Source: an uncultured Microscilla sp.
GTDB lineage: Bacteria; Bacteroidota; Bacteroidia; Cytophagales; Microscillaceae
Direction of reading: 5' to 3'
Length of the DNA stretch: 64,000 nucleotides
Assembly (NCBI RefSeq): GCF_947493425.1
Contig: NZ_CANLRP010000001.1
Coordinates: forward strand, 62,001-126,000
The stretch's first letter is position 1; each line of letters starts with the position of its first letter. The translations under genes were made by a program, and so were the position numbers. Under the pieces are notes generated by a model. That model made no database searches. It was given only the letters and a program-made list of their open reading frames with translations, and had not been told where the DNA came from. Below are positions 1 through 8,602 of this stretch, piece after piece.

Positions 1-375
1 AAAAGATTTTTGCAGTTAATGTTGGTATTTGTGGTGCCATCTACAGGCATACTTTATTTTTTCGCCCCTGAAGTAGTGTATCTTTTTGCTGGTAAAGCAT
101 TGTCTGAGGTATCATCTTTTGTGCAAATATTGAGTTTTACTCCATTGTTGGCAATAGCTAATTTACCTGCTTGCCAGGTTTTGTTAGTTATGAACAAAGA
201 GTTTACATATACTGTTTTGTCAATGATAGGGGCAGTTTTTCACATTATATTAAGTTTGATATTGATTTATAACTTTGCTGGGTATGGGGCAGTTTTGGGT
301 TTGTTTTGCACTGAATTGTTTTTGTGGCTTATATTTAACTTTAAGCTTTATCAATTAAACAGCAAACTAGAATGA
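1..375 (+). CDS. Polysaccharide/O-antigen flippase, C-terminal fragment
   Basis: The reading frame is open to the first base of the window, so this is the 3' end of a gene that starts upstream. The roughly 124 visible residues hold about three hydrophobic segments separated by short loops, with the motif FAPEVVYLFAGK followed by a long apolar run. This is the pattern of the last helices of MATE/Wzx-type polysaccharide flippases, which move lipid-linked glycan units across the inner membrane. The short, Asn/Lys-rich tail ends at a TGA stop. The glycosyltransferase and methyltransferase genes at 4.1-7.8 kb fit a surface-glycan context, although an unrelated gene (porV) lies between. Another MOP-superfamily transporter is possible. 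Confidence 0.7.
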   Translation, partial: KRFLQLMLVFVVPSTGILYFFAPEVVYLFAGKALSEVSSFVQILSFTPLLAIANLPACQVLLVMNKEFTYTVLSMIGAVFHIILSLILIYNFAGYGAVLGLFCTELFLWLIFNFKLYQLNSKLE

Positions 376-1271
376 CTTTTATTTATGCAGTGGTTGTAGG
401 GGAGAGTGTTGCTCAAACAACTCTATACTATTATAGCACATCAATTAGTGTTGTTTTGGGTAAACTTCAAGTAATTAAACTTGGATTAAAGAGTGATTTG
501 ATGATATAAACACTTGTATTTTTTGCTTATAAGAAATATTTATGGCAAATATATTATATAATTGAATTTATCGTATTTATATTTGCACTCAGTAGGGTAT
601 TTGTAGTTGTTTTTATGAATATGCCACAAAATACTTTATCTTTAAGAACAATATATTTGAAACGAACTTACATACGTAATTATATTTTAACTTTGAATAT
701 CATAGTGAAAAGCATATATCTGTTTTTCTTCTAACCACATACAAAAACATAATACAACTGTTTAAATAGGCTTGGTAGCAATACTTGTTATCCTATTTCA
801 GAATATGTATTATCTACAAAAAGCTTATCTGAATATCATTTTAGGTGATATTAGGCTGGAACCTGATTTCATCCTTTAAAGTTTTTCCAAATCTCTAAAA
901 CCTTACTCTATAGATATACACCTCTACTGTTAATTAATATTCGGAACACAGGTAATCATTAAAAACCAATTGTATCCATCGCTAAGTAATTTGTTCAAAG
1001 TAAGCGTTCAGGTTTTAGAAAAAATTTCGAAGTTAGACAAGGCAAAGAAATTTGAAGCTAAACCAGATGGCTATTGCTAAGGTTTACTAAACCCCTCTAT
1101 GGGTAGACATGTTACTAAAAGCATTGATGGTATTGAAGAAACTTTAGTTTTATCAATGCTTCAGTAATAGCCATCAACCAACGGGTATAATAGGCTGGAT
1201 GTGATTACTAAAGCAGTTGGCTATAAAAATTGTTTGTAGGAAACTGTTTTGTAAAATTAAACATTGTGATA
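376..1271. other. Long AT-rich intergenic region with possible gene remnant
   Basis: No intact gene was found in about 900 bases. The region is AT-rich and full of stops in all frames. At 934-1074 one plus-strand frame is open for about 46 codons and reads like protein (VLEKISKLDKAKKFEAK), and it resumes for about 25 codons after a stop, which suggests a decayed gene. The same part folds as a nested inverted repeat (separate entry). The porV promoter should lie in the last 200 bases, but no clear TAnnTTTG element was recognised. Confidence 0.4.
1066..1176. repeat. Nested imperfect inverted repeat
   Basis: The outer arms are GATGGCTATTGCTAA at 1066-1080 and TCAGTAATAGCCATC at 1162-1176, complementary at 13 of 15 positions. 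The inner arms are AGCATTGAT at 1120-1128 and ATCAATGCT at 1152-1160, a perfect match. The left side carries about 40 extra bases between outer and inner arms. No poly-T tract follows, so it is not an obvious terminator. It could be the relic of a small mobile element or a structured leader upstream of porV. Confidence 0.4.
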
Positions 1272-2474
1272 ATGCTGCATAAATCTGCCACATTATTTGT
1301 ATGGGCATTGGTTATGATCACTCAGGCTTATGGTCAGGTTCAAAGGCAAAACTTTACCACCCTCATTGGGCAAAATACTTCACAAAGAGCAGTAAGAAGC
1401 GCAGTACCTTTTCTCACTATAGCACCTGATGCGCGAAGTACAGGAATGGGAGAAGTAGGAGTGGCTACCAAGTCAGATGTAAATGACATATATTGGAACC
1501 CTGCCAAACTAGCTTTTATAGACAACAAAGCCTCGTTTTCGTTTGCTCAAACCCCTTGGTTACAGGTGATGACAGAAGGGCTTTATCTCTACCACCTAAC
1601 GGGTAACTATAAGATTTCGCCGAATCAAAGCATGGGCATTGCAGTACGTTATTTTGATTTAGGAGATTTGGACTTTGTAAACGCCTCTGGACAAATCAGC
1701 CAGCAAGTCTCTCCCCGTGAATTTGCCGTTACCTTTGCCTACTCTCGTAAATTATCTAATCATTTTAGTGCGGCGGTTAGTGGTCGCTTTATCCATTCTA
1801 ATGTTAGTGCTGATGTATTGAGTGCCACTCAACTTCAGAACCAGGCAGGAGCCACTGGATCAGGGGATATTTCGGTCTTTTATAAAAATGAAGGAAATTT
1901 TGGCACCGTTCCGGTAGATTGGGCTGTAGGTGCGCATATTTCTAACATAGGACCTAAAATTTCGTATGATAATAAAGCAATCAGAGGAGTAATACCCACC
2001 AACTTTCGGTTAGGCACCTCTGTTGGTTTGCATTTAGACGCTCTTCAGTTATTAACGGTTGGGGTAGATTTCAATAAGTTGTTGGTACCTTCTCCTCCAG
2101 TAGTTACCCCAGAAGGTGTAATTATTAAAGGAAGCACTCAAGATAAACCTGTGATTAGAGGCATTGTCGAATCTTTTGCTGATGCTCCAGAAGGCTGGCG
2201 CGAAGAATTGCAGGAAATTACTTGGGCAGTAGGTCTAGAATATTGGTATGACAATACAGTGGCTGCTCGTTTAGGTTATTTTTCTGAAAACCCCACCAAA
2301 GGTGATCGTCGCTTTTTTACCTTAGGTATGGGAGTAAAATATAAAGCTGTGCAGGTAGATGTTTCTTATGTTTTAACTGCGCAGCATCAACACCCGTTGT
2401 CAGATACTTTCAGAATAGGAATGATTGTGAATTTTGGTGAACCTGAAGTCACCATTGATGAGAGTGATGATTAA
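1272..2474 (+). CDS. porV: Type IX secretion outer-membrane protein PorV
   Basis: PorV (LptO) is the outer-membrane beta-barrel of the T9SS that binds the C-terminal sorting domains of cargo and shuttles them to the PorU surface complex. The 400-residue product starts at the ATG at 1272, which begins a classical signal peptide (MLHKSATLFVWALVMITQA, cleavage after AYG). A TTG-initiated extension is possible but would put charged sequence before the signal. The mature part carries the family's conserved start: FLTIAPDARSTGMGEVGVAT, then DVNDIYWNPAKLA. Alternating beta strands follow, and the acidic tail EVTIDESDD ends the protein. Usual family length is about 390 residues. It stands alone here, without porU beside it, and ends at a strong terminator. 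Cargo for it is encoded at 20.1, 23.1 and 43.8 kb. Confidence 0.92.
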   Translation: MLHKSATLFVWALVMITQAYGQVQRQNFTTLIGQNTSQRAVRSAVPFLTIAPDARSTGMGEVGVATKSDVNDIYWNPAKLAFIDNKASFSFAQTPWLQVMTEGLYLYHLTGNYKISPNQSMGIAVRYFDLGDLDFVNASGQISQQVSPREFAVTFAYSRKLSNHFSAAVSGRFIHSNVSADVLSATQLQNQAGATGSGDISVFYKNEGNFGTVPVDWAVGAHISNIGPKISYDNKAIRGVIPTNFRLGTSVGLHLDALQLLTVGVDFNKLLVPSPPVVTPEGVIIKGSTQDKPVIRGIVESFADAPEGWREELQEITWAVGLEYWYDNTVAARLGYFSENPTKGDRRFFTLGMGVKYKAVQVDVSYVLTAQHQHPLSDTFRIGMIVNFGEPEVTIDESDD

Positions 2475-2498
2475 AAAAAGTAGTGATATATGTTATTC

Positions 2499-2542
2499 TA
2501 TAAAGAAAGCCCTGACTGCTAACAGTCAGGGCTTTCTTTATA
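2499..2542. terminator. Bidirectional rho-independent terminator
   Basis: A perfect 20-bp stem (2499-2518 with 2523-2542) and a 4-base loop separate two convergent genes, porV and the small minus-strand gene. A/T-rich flanks on both sides make it able to work in both directions. Confidence 0.85.
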
Positions 2543-3011
2543 GAGTTTTCAAATAAGGAAACAATTGTTTGGATTGGATGGTGTGTGGGTTATTGTACTG
2601 TTTCTGAAGCACCAATTTGTGTTGTTTGTCAACAATAAATAGTTGCATAGGTGGAATATCATTACCAATTTTTATACCTGCCTTTCTAAAAAAACGATTG
2701 TTTATATGCATCCCTTGTTGGCTGTTCAAAGATGCATGGGTAGCCGATTTTTGTTGGTGTTCTGCTACAAAAAAAACTGTTTTTATTTTCTTCCCTTTAA
2801 ATATTTTGGTCAAAACCTCTTGGTATTGATTTGCATTATCATTTATAAAAGCAATGGCTGTATATTGGTCAGTTCCATTTTTTGACAGTTGGCTGACAAA
2901 TTGTTGTTTTACCTTTTGTTGCTTACTTGGCGTATGTGCCGAAGAAATAAAGTATACAATAGGAGCTACGATTAGGTAAATAACAAATAAGATTTTTGTT
3001 TTTTTGTTCAT
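2538..3011 (-). CDS. Small exported protein, thioredoxin-like C-terminus possible
   Basis: This 157-residue protein is not recognised. Residues 5-24 form a hydrophobic segment after MNKKTK, either a signal peptide or an N-terminal anchor, so the rest is probably periplasmic. A Lys/Gln-rich stretch follows, then alternating strands and helices (AIAFINDN, IKTVFFVAEH) and a closing LFIVDKQHKLVLQ motif. That closing motif resembles the last two strands of AhpC/thioredoxin-fold proteins, but no CxxC is present. It ends within the terminator shared with porV, and the gap of about 300 bases upstream suggests its own promoter. Confidence 0.6.
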   Translation of the reverse strand: MNKKTKILFVIYLIVAPIVYFISSAHTPSKQQKVKQQFVSQLSKNGTDQYTAIAFINDNANQYQEVLTKIFKGKKIKTVFFVAEHQQKSATHASLNSQQGMHINNRFFRKAGIKIGNDIPPMQLFIVDKQHKLVLQKQYNNPHTIQSKQLFPYLKTL

Positions 3012-3317
3012 GTGTTTACTTGTGGTGTATGGTTATTTAATTTGTACTATTTTATTAAAAACATCCTTAATACGTTCTGAAGGGTGTTTTATTATATGAT
3101 AAATCAAAGAAGACCCTCATGCGTTCTTAGTCCGTATGTCTTAACGGTAACTTTGGTATAAAGTTCTTGTTTTTTTAATAAAAAAGTTTAAGGAAATGTA
3201 GGATGCAAGTTTCACTACAAAAAAGTAGTACTATAGGAGAGAAAAAATGATAGAAGGGTGATATAACTGGCAGAAGGAGTAGTACAGTGTAGGTTTGGTA
3301 TAAAATGGAAGTAGTTT
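3012..3317. other. Intergenic region, nothing recognised
   Basis: About 300 AT-rich bases lie between the small exported protein and the TetR regulator. No ORF, RNA gene or clear hairpin was seen. It must hold the promoter of the minus-strand gene that starts at 3011. Confidence 0.5.
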
Positions 3318-3974
3318 TCAAGCTATTCCTTCGTTTACCAACAAGGTCAGTTGTGAGGCAAAAATATGTGCGACTTCCCGCAAACTAGTTCCTGTTTTGC
3401 TTTTAGAATTTTCATTTTCAATAAAAGCTGATGGGTGGTTGTTCAAAAAATAATCTCTAATACCCCAGCCAAGTTGTACTACCAAAAATGTCAGCATTTC
3501 CAATGGAATGTCTGACCTAACATTGCCTTTTTGTTGTTGATCATGCAAGATTGCCCGATAATGGTTACAAGCTTGTTTCTTTAACAACTGGGGGAGGTTG
3601 CCTAGCTCATGGTGAGGATGTTCGCGGTGTACACAATACAAAAAACGACTCAATACTGGAAAATCAACTTCAAATCGTGCTGTACTTGTGTAGATTTGTA
3701 ACAAAACCTCAGATAGTTCATCATCACTGGACTGTTGTAATAGCCGATCGATGGTTTGATATTTCTTTGTAATGGCATATTCGACCAAAAACAAGTACAA
3801 GTCTTTTTTGTTTTCGAAATACTTGTAAAGAGTACCTTTGGCTATTCCAATTTGTTGGCTGATGTACTTGACTGAAACGTTCTCATAGCTCTGGTTTGAA
3901 AATTCTTCGATAGAAGTTTCAATGAAGTGATTTTGCTTCGCAAAGGGTAGTTTCCAAAATGCTGTTTTTGGCAT
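3318..3974 (-). CDS. TetR/AcrR family transcriptional regulator
   Basis: This is a 218-residue DNA-binding repressor of the TetR family. The N-terminal domain (about residues 10-60) shows the family pattern: FIETSIEEFSNQSYENVSVK, then the helix-turn-helix ISQQIGIAKGTLYKYFENKK, with the conserved GTLYKYF recognition helix. The remaining helical part should bind a ligand and dimerise; it resembles TetR proteins of Bacteroidota with a YSIRK-like hydrophobic pocket, but the ligand cannot be predicted. It lies downstream of the GT39 gene on the same strand with a 158-base gap, so it may be cotranscribed or independent. No efflux pump or fatty-acid operon is adjacent to suggest a target. Confidence 0.88.
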   Translation of the reverse strand: MPKTAFWKLPFAKQNHFIETSIEEFSNQSYENVSVKYISQQIGIAKGTLYKYFENKKDLYLFLVEYAITKKYQTIDRLLQQSSDDELSEVLLQIYTSTARFEVDFPVLSRFLYCVHREHPHHELGNLPQLLKKQACNHYRAILHDQQQKGNVRSDIPLEMLTFLVVQLGWGIRDYFLNNHPSAFIENENSKSKTGTSLREVAHIFASQLTLLVNEGIA

Positions 3975-4132
3975 AGCTACTAAATAAATTTAAGAACATG
4001 TGAAATAATAAAACTCCTATTTTTTATACGGTGTATACTTAGTGGAGTTAGGCTTATGTCATATATTTGTTAAATTCGTAATATTAGCCAGGCCTTAGTG
4101 ATTGTTGTTAATATATTAGTTTAGACAAAATA

Positions 4133-5851
4133 TTATTTAGCTAAAGAGAACTTCACCAAAAATACTTTTGTCACCTCTTTGTCTCTTAATTTGGGGTTTA
4201 AGAAGGGAAGCGTGATCATAGATACGGGAAATTTCTCAAGTTTTTTGATCACTACTGCCTTTTGTCGTAGGTTTTTAATTTCTGCCAAACCTTTCTCGTT
4301 GGTATAAATCCAGCATGTACCTTCTTGTGCCAAATCTAATAAATCTTTTGAGTTTACCAAGTCTTTGGTAAACCCTGGACGGTAAAAGTCAAGCGAACCA
4401 AAGTGTAAGTCTTGCCCAAATACATAAAAACGGTGGAGCTTGATTTCTCTTGTTTGTGCCACATATTTAGATATAACCGAGCCTGTTTGATACTCAAATA
4501 GATTGCGGTATACATGGGTATTCATTAAAAAGTTAACTCCCATGATAGTCATCAGTGAGGGCATGATAAGGGCCTGAAATGCATTTTTTTGGGTAATAAG
4601 AAAATACACACTGGCAGCCAGGGCTACAATAGCTACCCCCCATATTAGTATATTTTGTAAAGGAAAAGCCCAAGTTGAAAGAATAATTGCCAGTGCCCAA
4701 AGGATAACGATAGTAAAAATCTGTAGCCCCATATTTAACCGCATCCATTTACTCCTGTAGGCTGGTTCGTACAATACCTTATGTAAATAACGAGCTTGTA
4801 TAATAGCGGCCAGTGGAAATACAACAAAAGTGTAGTGAGGCAACTGATATGAGGATAATGACAAAGCTAGAAACGGCAACACAAACCCCCCAGTAGTAAT
4901 GCCTTCTGGCAATTGTTTATGCTTATCAGTATGCGATATTTTGAATTTTTGTCGGAATAATTGGCGAATATTTTGAAATAGGGCAGGTACAAATATCAAT
5001 ACCCAAGGTAGAAAACTCCATAAAAAATTTTGAGCTAAAAAGTATATAGGAGGATTTTGGGCATCATTGGAAGCAAAAGTGTTTTCGCCGGTAAGCCTGC
5101 CAAAACTTTGTTTCCAGAAATAAAAATAGAGACCAGAGCTTTTGTCTGGATGGTTTACATAAGCAGGGTTAGCATCAAATTGCATGTATAAACCAATGCT
5201 CATAAGGAGTAACATCAATGCCACAATAACGAGCCCTACCAACCATTGCCAACGAAAAAAGCTTATCCAGCTACGTTTGAGAATAAAATGCACCGAAAAA
5301 GCCAGCACAGGTACCATCAGTCCTATAGGACCTTTGGCAAGCATAGCTATACCAATGCCTACAAAGCCAAGAATAAGATTGCGCCATTTTTTATACTCAT
5401 TAAACTCTGCAATTTGCCAAATAGCAAATATAGTAGCTGCAGTGAGCATAGTGTCAGTGCGAATGTCATGGTTCATTAAAAACATTGCCTGGCAAGAGGC
5501 TAGCACCAGTGCTGCCAAATAACCTATTCTGGTATTGTAATAAAGTTTGCCTAAGCGATAAGTAGCATAAAAGCCTATAAAAGAAGCGATAATAGGAACA
5601 ATTCGGAATACAAAGTTTGATACGCCAAATAACTTAAAGAACAAAGCAGAAACCCAAAATAATAGAGGGGGTTTGTCGAGGTAGTCTTGTGAGCGCTCTT
5701 TTACCTGTAGGTATTCGCCAGTTTCCATCATTTCCTTTGACATAGCAGCATATTGAGAGGCGTCAATATCCATTACATCTAAAAAAGCACCAGCAATATA
5801 TACGATGCCAATGCCTACAAAAGGTAAATAATTTATATACTTCTTTATCAT
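4133..5851 (-). CDS. ArnT-like GT39 glycosyltransferase
   Basis: This is a 572-residue integral membrane glycosyltransferase of the GT39/GT83 (PMT/ArnT) clan, which transfers a sugar from a polyprenyl-phosphate donor to lipid A, glycan or protein on the periplasmic side. The first loop has the acidic motif DVMDIDASQYA (residues 25-35), followed by YLDKPPLLFW (about 58-67), the clan's conserved KPPL element. About eleven hydrophobic segments follow, including YPLAAIIQARYLH-type helices, and a soluble tail of about 130 residues. Downstream genes in the same direction are the TetR regulator; upstream are a methyltransferase and a GT2 enzyme that could make the lipid-linked donor. The acceptor is unknown. 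Confidence 0.85.
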   Translation of the reverse strand: MIKKYINYLPFVGIGIVYIAGAFLDVMDIDASQYAAMSKEMMETGEYLQVKERSQDYLDKPPLLFWVSALFFKLFGVSNFVFRIVPIIASFIGFYATYRLGKLYYNTRIGYLAALVLASCQAMFLMNHDIRTDTMLTAATIFAIWQIAEFNEYKKWRNLILGFVGIGIAMLAKGPIGLMVPVLAFSVHFILKRSWISFFRWQWLVGLVIVALMLLLMSIGLYMQFDANPAYVNHPDKSSGLYFYFWKQSFGRLTGENTFASNDAQNPPIYFLAQNFLWSFLPWVLIFVPALFQNIRQLFRQKFKISHTDKHKQLPEGITTGGFVLPFLALSLSSYQLPHYTFVVFPLAAIIQARYLHKVLYEPAYRSKWMRLNMGLQIFTIVILWALAIILSTWAFPLQNILIWGVAIVALAASVYFLITQKNAFQALIMPSLMTIMGVNFLMNTHVYRNLFEYQTGSVISKYVAQTREIKLHRFYVFGQDLHFGSLDFYRPGFTKDLVNSKDLLDLAQEGTCWIYTNEKGLAEIKNLRQKAVVIKKLEKFPVSMITLPFLNPKLRDKEVTKVFLVKFSLAK

Positions 5852-5968
5852 TTATTCTTTTCGTCTCTTTGTTGTGTAGCAGCGTGCGCCAAATACAATT
5901 TTTTTGATATAAGTACCAATACCTGTAACATAAGTTTACAGGTACTGACCATATTATATATACACTGA

Positions 5969-6826
5969 CTAATTAGCGCGCTTTTGTAACAATATCAATC
6001 GGTAAGTTTTAAACTTCTTAAAATTGGCCTCGTTACGTTCGCCTTTAAAATGTTTTTCTCTTGTTCCTGCTAGTTTTTTCTTAAACTTCCAGTTTACAAA
6101 ACGATGTATTCTTGGGAAACGATCTTGGAATAAATCCATGCCCAGTTCAAACGAAGGGCGAATGGCTTCCATCGTAAAAGTGTTTACTACAGTCATTGTA
6201 GGGGCAATTTTGTCAGTAATATCCTCATCTTTGATTATATCAAATGGATGTTTGGCTAAAATTTCCTTGTATTGGTCTAGCCAATGTCCTCCTCCCAATG
6301 GACGATGGTTGTGCTCTTGATACCTGAAAAAATCACAAATTAGAATATGCCCACCTTCTTTGAGGTACTGTGCTGACTTCTCAAAGTTGGTTTGCATGTC
6401 AATATACTGAAAGCTTTCGCTGAAAAGGATCATGTCATATTTCTTATCAATTTTTACATCCTCATAGCGTCCATGAAAAACTTCTGCTTTGTTGCCCAGT
6501 AATTCTTTAATCCGGGCAGTCAAACGTTTGGAGGGTGATACACAATCTACCTTATAGCCTTTCTCTATCAGTTGCTCTGCTACTTTGCCTGTACCACTAC
6601 CTACATCCAAAATTGTTTTTACTCCTTCGGGAATGTGACTGAACAAATGATTGGTATAGTTGATTTGAGCAGCACGCAAGTTTTTTACTTCAGGCTCAAG
6701 CCCATTTTCCCAAAACCCATAGTGAAGGTATTCTGTATCTAAGAAAAACTTGAGAAAAATCATACCTATGTCCAAGCCTACTTCCTGTGAATCAAGTTTT
6801 TTTTGTCTTTTTTTGAATAAACCCAT
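5969..6826 (-). CDS. Class I SAM-dependent methyltransferase
   Basis: This 285-residue protein is a soluble Rossmann-fold methyltransferase. Motif I is TILDVGSGTGKVAEQL (about residues 70-85), followed by motif II VDCVSPS and motif post-II EVFHGRYEDVKIDKKYDMILFSESFQYI (split here for reading: the acidic YEDVKIDKKYD part, then ILFSESFQYI). The N-terminal part (FLDTEYLHYGFWENGLEP) resembles the cyclopropane-fatty-acid-synthase and sterol methyltransferase group. A basic C-terminal region (GTREKHFKGER) may contact a membrane or acidic substrate. Its position between GT39 and GT2 genes suggests modification of a glycan or lipid intermediate, but the substrate cannot be named. Confidence 0.82.
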   Translation of the reverse strand: MGLFKKRQKKLDSQEVGLDIGMIFLKFFLDTEYLHYGFWENGLEPEVKNLRAAQINYTNHLFSHIPEGVKTILDVGSGTGKVAEQLIEKGYKVDCVSPSKRLTARIKELLGNKAEVFHGRYEDVKIDKKYDMILFSESFQYIDMQTNFEKSAQYLKEGGHILICDFFRYQEHNHRPLGGGHWLDQYKEILAKHPFDIIKDEDITDKIAPTMTVVNTFTMEAIRPSFELGMDLFQDRFPRIHRFVNWKFKKKLAGTREKHFKGERNEANFKKFKTYRLILLQKRAN

Positions 6827-6870
6827 GATAGTTGTGAGTAAAATATAATTGTTTAGAGTGTCTAATTTTA

Positions 6871-7025
6871 GAGCTTGTTTAAATTTTCGGTCATAGGAGA
6901 TTCTATGATGAGTTTTCGGATTAGATGCATCAAATTTTGAAGAACCGACGGCACAGCTAAATTTGACAAAATATAATCATAAAAGTCGCATAAAAGATCT
7001 AATTAATGAATTTTAAACAAGCTCT
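6871..7025. mobile_element. MITE with IS5-type terminal inverted repeats
   Basis: The terminal repeats are GAGCTTGTTTAAA at 6871-6883 and its perfect complement TTTAAACAAGCTC at 7013-7025. Each is flanked outside by TTA (6868-6870 and 7026-7028), which fits the 3-bp TNA target duplication of IS5-family (IS1031-like) transposons. The roughly 155-bp unit has no ORF, so it would need a transposase from elsewhere. The element sits in the intergenic gap between the methyltransferase and the GT2 gene. Confidence 0.7.
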
Positions 7026-7037
7026 TAAAGCGTAATA

Positions 7038-7763
7038 TTATTTTCTTGAAAAGATGTTATATTTAAGGATACAGTAAATTGCTCTGAAACCATCTTTCCA
7101 GTTAATTTTTTTGCCTTCAGCATAAGTCCGCCCATAATAAGAAATACCTACTTCGTAAATTCTCACATCTTTTATTCTGGATACTTTGGCCGTTACTTCA
7201 GGCTCAAACCCAAACCTTTTCTCTTTTAGATTGATATTTTGAATCATATCAGTTTTGAACAACTTATAGCAAGTCTCCATGTCTGACAGGTTAAGGTTTG
7301 TAAACATGTTAGATAGAAAGGTCAGGAATTTATTACCGATGGTATGCCAAAAGAAGAGAATTCGGTGAGGGTTGTGCCCCATAAACCTTGAACCATATAC
7401 TACATCGGCAAAACCCTCAAGCACAGGTTTAAGCAACATATTATACTCGCGGGGGTCATACTCCAGGTCGGCATCCTGAATAATCAGGTATTCTCCGCTG
7501 GCTTTTTGGATTCCTGTGTGCAAGGCAGCACCTTTTCCCTGGTTTTTTTCGTGTTTAAAATAACTAATATGAAGCTCAGGATTTGCCTCTATATATTTCT
7601 GAATAGCCTCTTCAGTGCCATCTTTAGAGCAGTCGTTAACAATTACAATTTCTTTCTTGATATTATCTAACAGCTGAACATCTTTTACCTTGTTAAGAAT
7701 AAGGTGAATTGTTTTCTCCTCATTATAAGCTGGAATAATGACTGATAGCTTATTAATTTTCAT
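7038..7763 (-). CDS. GT2 family glycosyltransferase, polyprenyl-phosphate type
   Basis: This 241-residue cytoplasmic GT-A enzyme transfers a sugar from a nucleotide donor, probably to a polyprenyl phosphate. The start at 7763 ([16 protein letters not shown]) is preferred to an upstream in-frame ATG, because family members begin just before the VIIPAYNEE strand. Visible motifs are [26 protein letters not shown] and the metal-binding [11 protein letters not shown] (DxD). The closing [18 protein letters not shown] is typical of dolichyl-phosphate mannose/glucose synthase-like bacterial enzymes. There is no C-terminal membrane anchor. Together with the GT39 enzyme at 4133-5851 it makes a plausible donor-synthase and transferase pair. 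Confidence 0.87.
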   Translation of the reverse strand: MKINKLSVIIPAYNEEKTIHLILNKVKDVQLLDNIKKEIVIVNDCSKDGTEEAIQKYIEANPELHISYFKHEKNQGKGAALHTGIQKASGEYLIIQDADLEYDPREYNMLLKPVLEGFADVVYGSRFMGHNPHRILFFWHTIGNKFLTFLSNMFTNLNLSDMETCYKLFKTDMIQNINLKEKRFGFEPEVTAKVSRIKDVRIYEVGISYYGRTYAEGKKINWKDGFRAIYCILKYNIFSRK

Positions 7764-8602
7764 TTGTATAAAAATTTTCCCGTTAAAATGGGGATGATAA
7801 AAAGCCAGCAAACCTTCATTACTTTGTGGTTTTTCAACAAAGAGTAGAAGAGAAAGGGAACCCCAAACTAATTTTGCTTATTTTTTGTATCTAAGTACAC
7901 CGTTAAACTAAATTTCTTATGCTTTACTCCCCCTGACTTCTTTTAAAAAAGATCGTGTAGTTAAGGTTTTGATATACACCAGAATAGGAACTTTGGCTAA
8001 AAGCGCGCAGTCCCGACGGAACTGCCAGAGCAATAAAATACCAGGAGGAAAAATCACCTTTAAATATGAAAAGTTATTTCTTATCCATTCCTAAAAGAAC
8101 CTTATGATTATTTAGAAGAAAGTTGAGCAATAAGTAGTGCTTTGGATCTTTCTTCCAAAAGACTTGCAAAGTTATACATTAGTTTGTAATTTATAAGTTA
8201 TTCTTTTTTTTTTAGCCAATAAGCGCAACTTAAATCTTTCATTATTTACACTTATATATATAAGGTTGTCTTTTGAATCATTGAACCGTCAAAGTCTTTC
8301 ATTATTTAATGGTAGAGATGTTTGGGAAGAACAACCAAGGCTTACAAACATAATGTAAGAAGCCAACAAGCATATCATTACCTTATAGCTGGCTAAGCCT
8401 GTAAAGTAAAATTATTGATTCTTATATTAAGTTTGGCGTGATTTTCACTATATTACCTAATCAAAAATAATCTCCTGTTTACTGCGAAAAAGCTACTTAA
8501 AGAATAGCAGTACTGATTTTTTTTTTTGAAATTAGCGCAGACTAAGACTCGACTAACAACACCCTTTTACAAGACGGAAAGCAATTGAAAAAGAAATGAA
8601 AT
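7764..8602. other. Intergenic region with repeat copy and direct repeat
   Basis: About 840 bases separate divergent genes. It holds copy A of a dispersed repeat (7999-8058, separate entry) and a direct repeat of TCTTTCATTATTTA at 8235-8248 and 8295-8308, 60 bases apart. No ORF of note is present. The rest is AT-rich and should contain the promoters of the GT2 gene and the sensor gene. Confidence 0.5.
7999..8058. repeat. Dispersed non-coding repeat, copy A
   Basis: This stretch shares AAAAGC-N4-AGTCCC and then CGGAACTGCC with 34403-34462; 24 of the 30 bases from AGTCCC onward are identical. Both copies are richer in G+C than their surroundings and lie between genes of unrelated function. That points to a dispersed repeat rather than a cis-regulator of one pathway. 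Confidence 0.55.

Noticed and set aside
7999-8058. Repeat copy A considered as a riboswitch for the sensor gene
   Set aside because: The second copy is upstream of an unrelated gene and the element is over 500 bases from the sensor start.
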